The position numbers and the translations under genes are program-made. From Mucilaginibacter pineti (GTDB lineage Bacteria; Bacteroidota; Bacteroidia; Sphingobacteriales; Sphingobacteriaceae), in assembly GCF_900101875.1 (NCBI RefSeq), contig NZ_FNAI01000004.1, positions 339,425 through 403,424 on the forward strand: a DNA stretch of 64,000 nucleotides, written 5' to 3'. Shown piece by piece: positions 63,699 to 64,000 of this stretch (its first letter is position 1; every line of letters starts with the position of its first letter). A model generated the notes under the pieces. The model ran no database searches, was not told the DNA's origin, and saw only the letters and a list, made by a program, of their open reading frames with translations.

Positions 63699-63805
63699 CG
63701 TTGGGCAGTCAGGAAATAGAGGCGGAGGCGCTGGTTTCGCAGTTGGCAGAGCTCATCGTTGAGGTTTATTTTTATGAACAGGGAAGCAAAAAAGAGCGAG
63801 AATAA
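63599..63805 (+). CDS. Possible small protein ahead of second recombinase
   Basis: A 68-residue frame from the ATG at 63599. The second half, EIEAEALVSQLAELIVEVYFYEQ, is a plausible amphipathic helix, followed by a charged tail (GSKKERE), while the first half is encoded by the inverted repeats. Its end overlaps the recombinase start by about 30 bases in another frame, which would couple translation. Either a real short gene or a by-product of the repeats. Confidence 0.4.
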   Translation: MEPLHNGPDVNVPKAEPRGLLCSNKDVNRGSALALGSQEIEAEALVSQLAELIVEVYFYEQGSKKERE

Positions 63806-63914
63806 GAAGGCGGTCCTATACTGCCGCGTGTCGACCAAGGAGCAGGCAGAAGAGGGGAATAGCCTCGTCACTCAGGAGCGTGTTTGCCGCGAGTACGCCG
63901 CAAGGGTGGAGATT
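63774..63914 (+). pseudogene. Second serine recombinase, broken by IS insertion
   Basis: The ATG at 63774 begins a resolvase N-terminus: KKAVLYCRVSTKEQAEEGNS, with nucleophile Ser20, then LVTQERVCREYAARVEI. At Val/Ile46-47 the family continuation is lost and the frame runs into repeated IS21-like terminal sequence. So only about 47 codons remain on this side. The rest, if retained, lies beyond the insertion outside the window. Codon use and GC fit the GC-rich recombinase at 54135. Confidence 0.85.
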
Positions 63915-64000
63915 CCGCTCAAACTGACCACCCCATTCCGGTTTAAAGTGACCACCCGTTCCGGGTTCAAACTGACCACCCCATTCCGGAGCAAACTGAC
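63915..64000. mobile_element. Terminal multi-repeats of an IS21-like insertion sequence
   Basis: Imperfect tandem units of 22-25 bp run to the window edge: CTCAAACTGACCACCCCATT and CCGG at 63918, TTTAAAGTGACCACCCGTT at 63942, GTTCAAACTGACCACCCC at 63965, and AGCAAACTGAC from 63990. Repeated ACTGACCACC-ATTCCGG units are the transposase-binding ends of IS21-family elements. The IS body (istA/istB) would lie just past 64000. The exact first base is uncertain (63912-63918). Confidence 0.8.

Larger units (their letters stand above)
54155..64000. mobile_element. Integrated serine-recombinase element inside comM (left end to window edge)
   Basis: The junction lies near 54154-54157, where comM identity ends. 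Contents: a serine recombinase at the left end, a methylase-like gene, GC-rich hairpin DNA, HTH/ImmA-IrrE pair, small gene, kinase/repeat-protein operon, coiled-coil membrane protein, VirD4/TraG-like ATPase, and a second serine recombinase broken by an IS end. GC content is mosaic: the recombinase/methylase arm is clearly richer than host, the cargo clearly AT-rich. The coupling-protein-like ATPase points to an integrative and mobilizable element; no relaxase is seen. The right end is beyond the window. Confidence 0.85.

Overview
The window reads as a chromosomal segment of a Bacteroidota bacterium, most likely family Sphingobacteriaceae (Mucilaginibacter/Pedobacter-like). This rests on many signal peptides and lipoboxes of that phylum, an NHL-repeat protein with a gliding-type (type IX secretion) C-terminal domain, Bacteroidota-restricted families (DUF3127, DUF5690, DUF1475), few clear Shine-Dalgarno sites, and a TTTG/TAnnTTTG-type promoter. 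Genus is inference; there is no rRNA or tRNA gene in the window.

From 1 to about 53 kb the DNA is moderate-GC host chromosome. 0-10 kb: sensor kinase, DUF3127 protein with an SSB-like tail, RlmL-like rRNA methylase, a cysM/serine acetyltransferase pair, an ECF sigma factor with a membrane partner, a Tat-exported TIM-barrel protein and a PrxQ-type peroxiredoxin. 10-21 kb: a lipid-modification locus (DUF1475, DUF1295, methyltransferase, alpha/beta hydrolase, FAD oxidoreductase, DUF1365, cyclopropane-fatty-acid synthase, then MFS transporter). 21-30 kb: a frameshifted PAS histidine kinase, a Tat-exported molybdopterin oxidoreductase with its cytochrome b anchor, an ECF sigma/anti-sigma locus with thioredoxin-fold proteins, and modABC, which would supply the molybdoenzyme. 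30-47 kb: a class C beta-lactamase-fold hydrolase, an ECF42-like sigma factor with two YCII/DGPF proteins, GDSL and C1 hydrolases, a metallopeptidase-like protein, a trio resembling phosphonate-catabolism genes, a nitrilase, a frameshifted GNAT, a quinone oxidoreductase, a Crp-type regulator and the NHL protein. 47-53 kb: NlpC/P60 peptidase, GH43 glycosidase and an FtsX-like permease that lacks its first membrane segment.

At about 54,155 the competence/Mg-chelatase gene comM (yifB) stops abruptly after MNPC, and a mobile element begins and runs past the window end. A serine recombinase sits at the junction and takes its last codons from comM. The GC-rich left arm (recombinase, methylase-like protein, hairpin-rich non-coding stretch) is followed by an AT-rich cargo block: an HTH/ImmA-IrrE pair, a 71-residue protein behind a palindrome-containing promoter, and a translationally coupled Ser/Thr kinase plus repeat-protein operon. 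Next come a coiled-coil membrane protein, a VirD4/TraG-like ATPase with an inverted-repeat-rich region upstream, and a second serine recombinase broken after about 47 codons by the multi-repeat end of an IS21-like insertion sequence. The kinase/repeat-protein operon is the best candidate for an undescribed system, possibly defence or element maintenance.

Two host genes carry apparent single-base frameshifts (21.3 kb and 43.08 kb); these may be real or assembly errors. Two copies of a roughly 105-bp palindromic repeat lie at 11.6 and 27.5 kb. All functions are read from sequence motifs and family knowledge; no database search was run.
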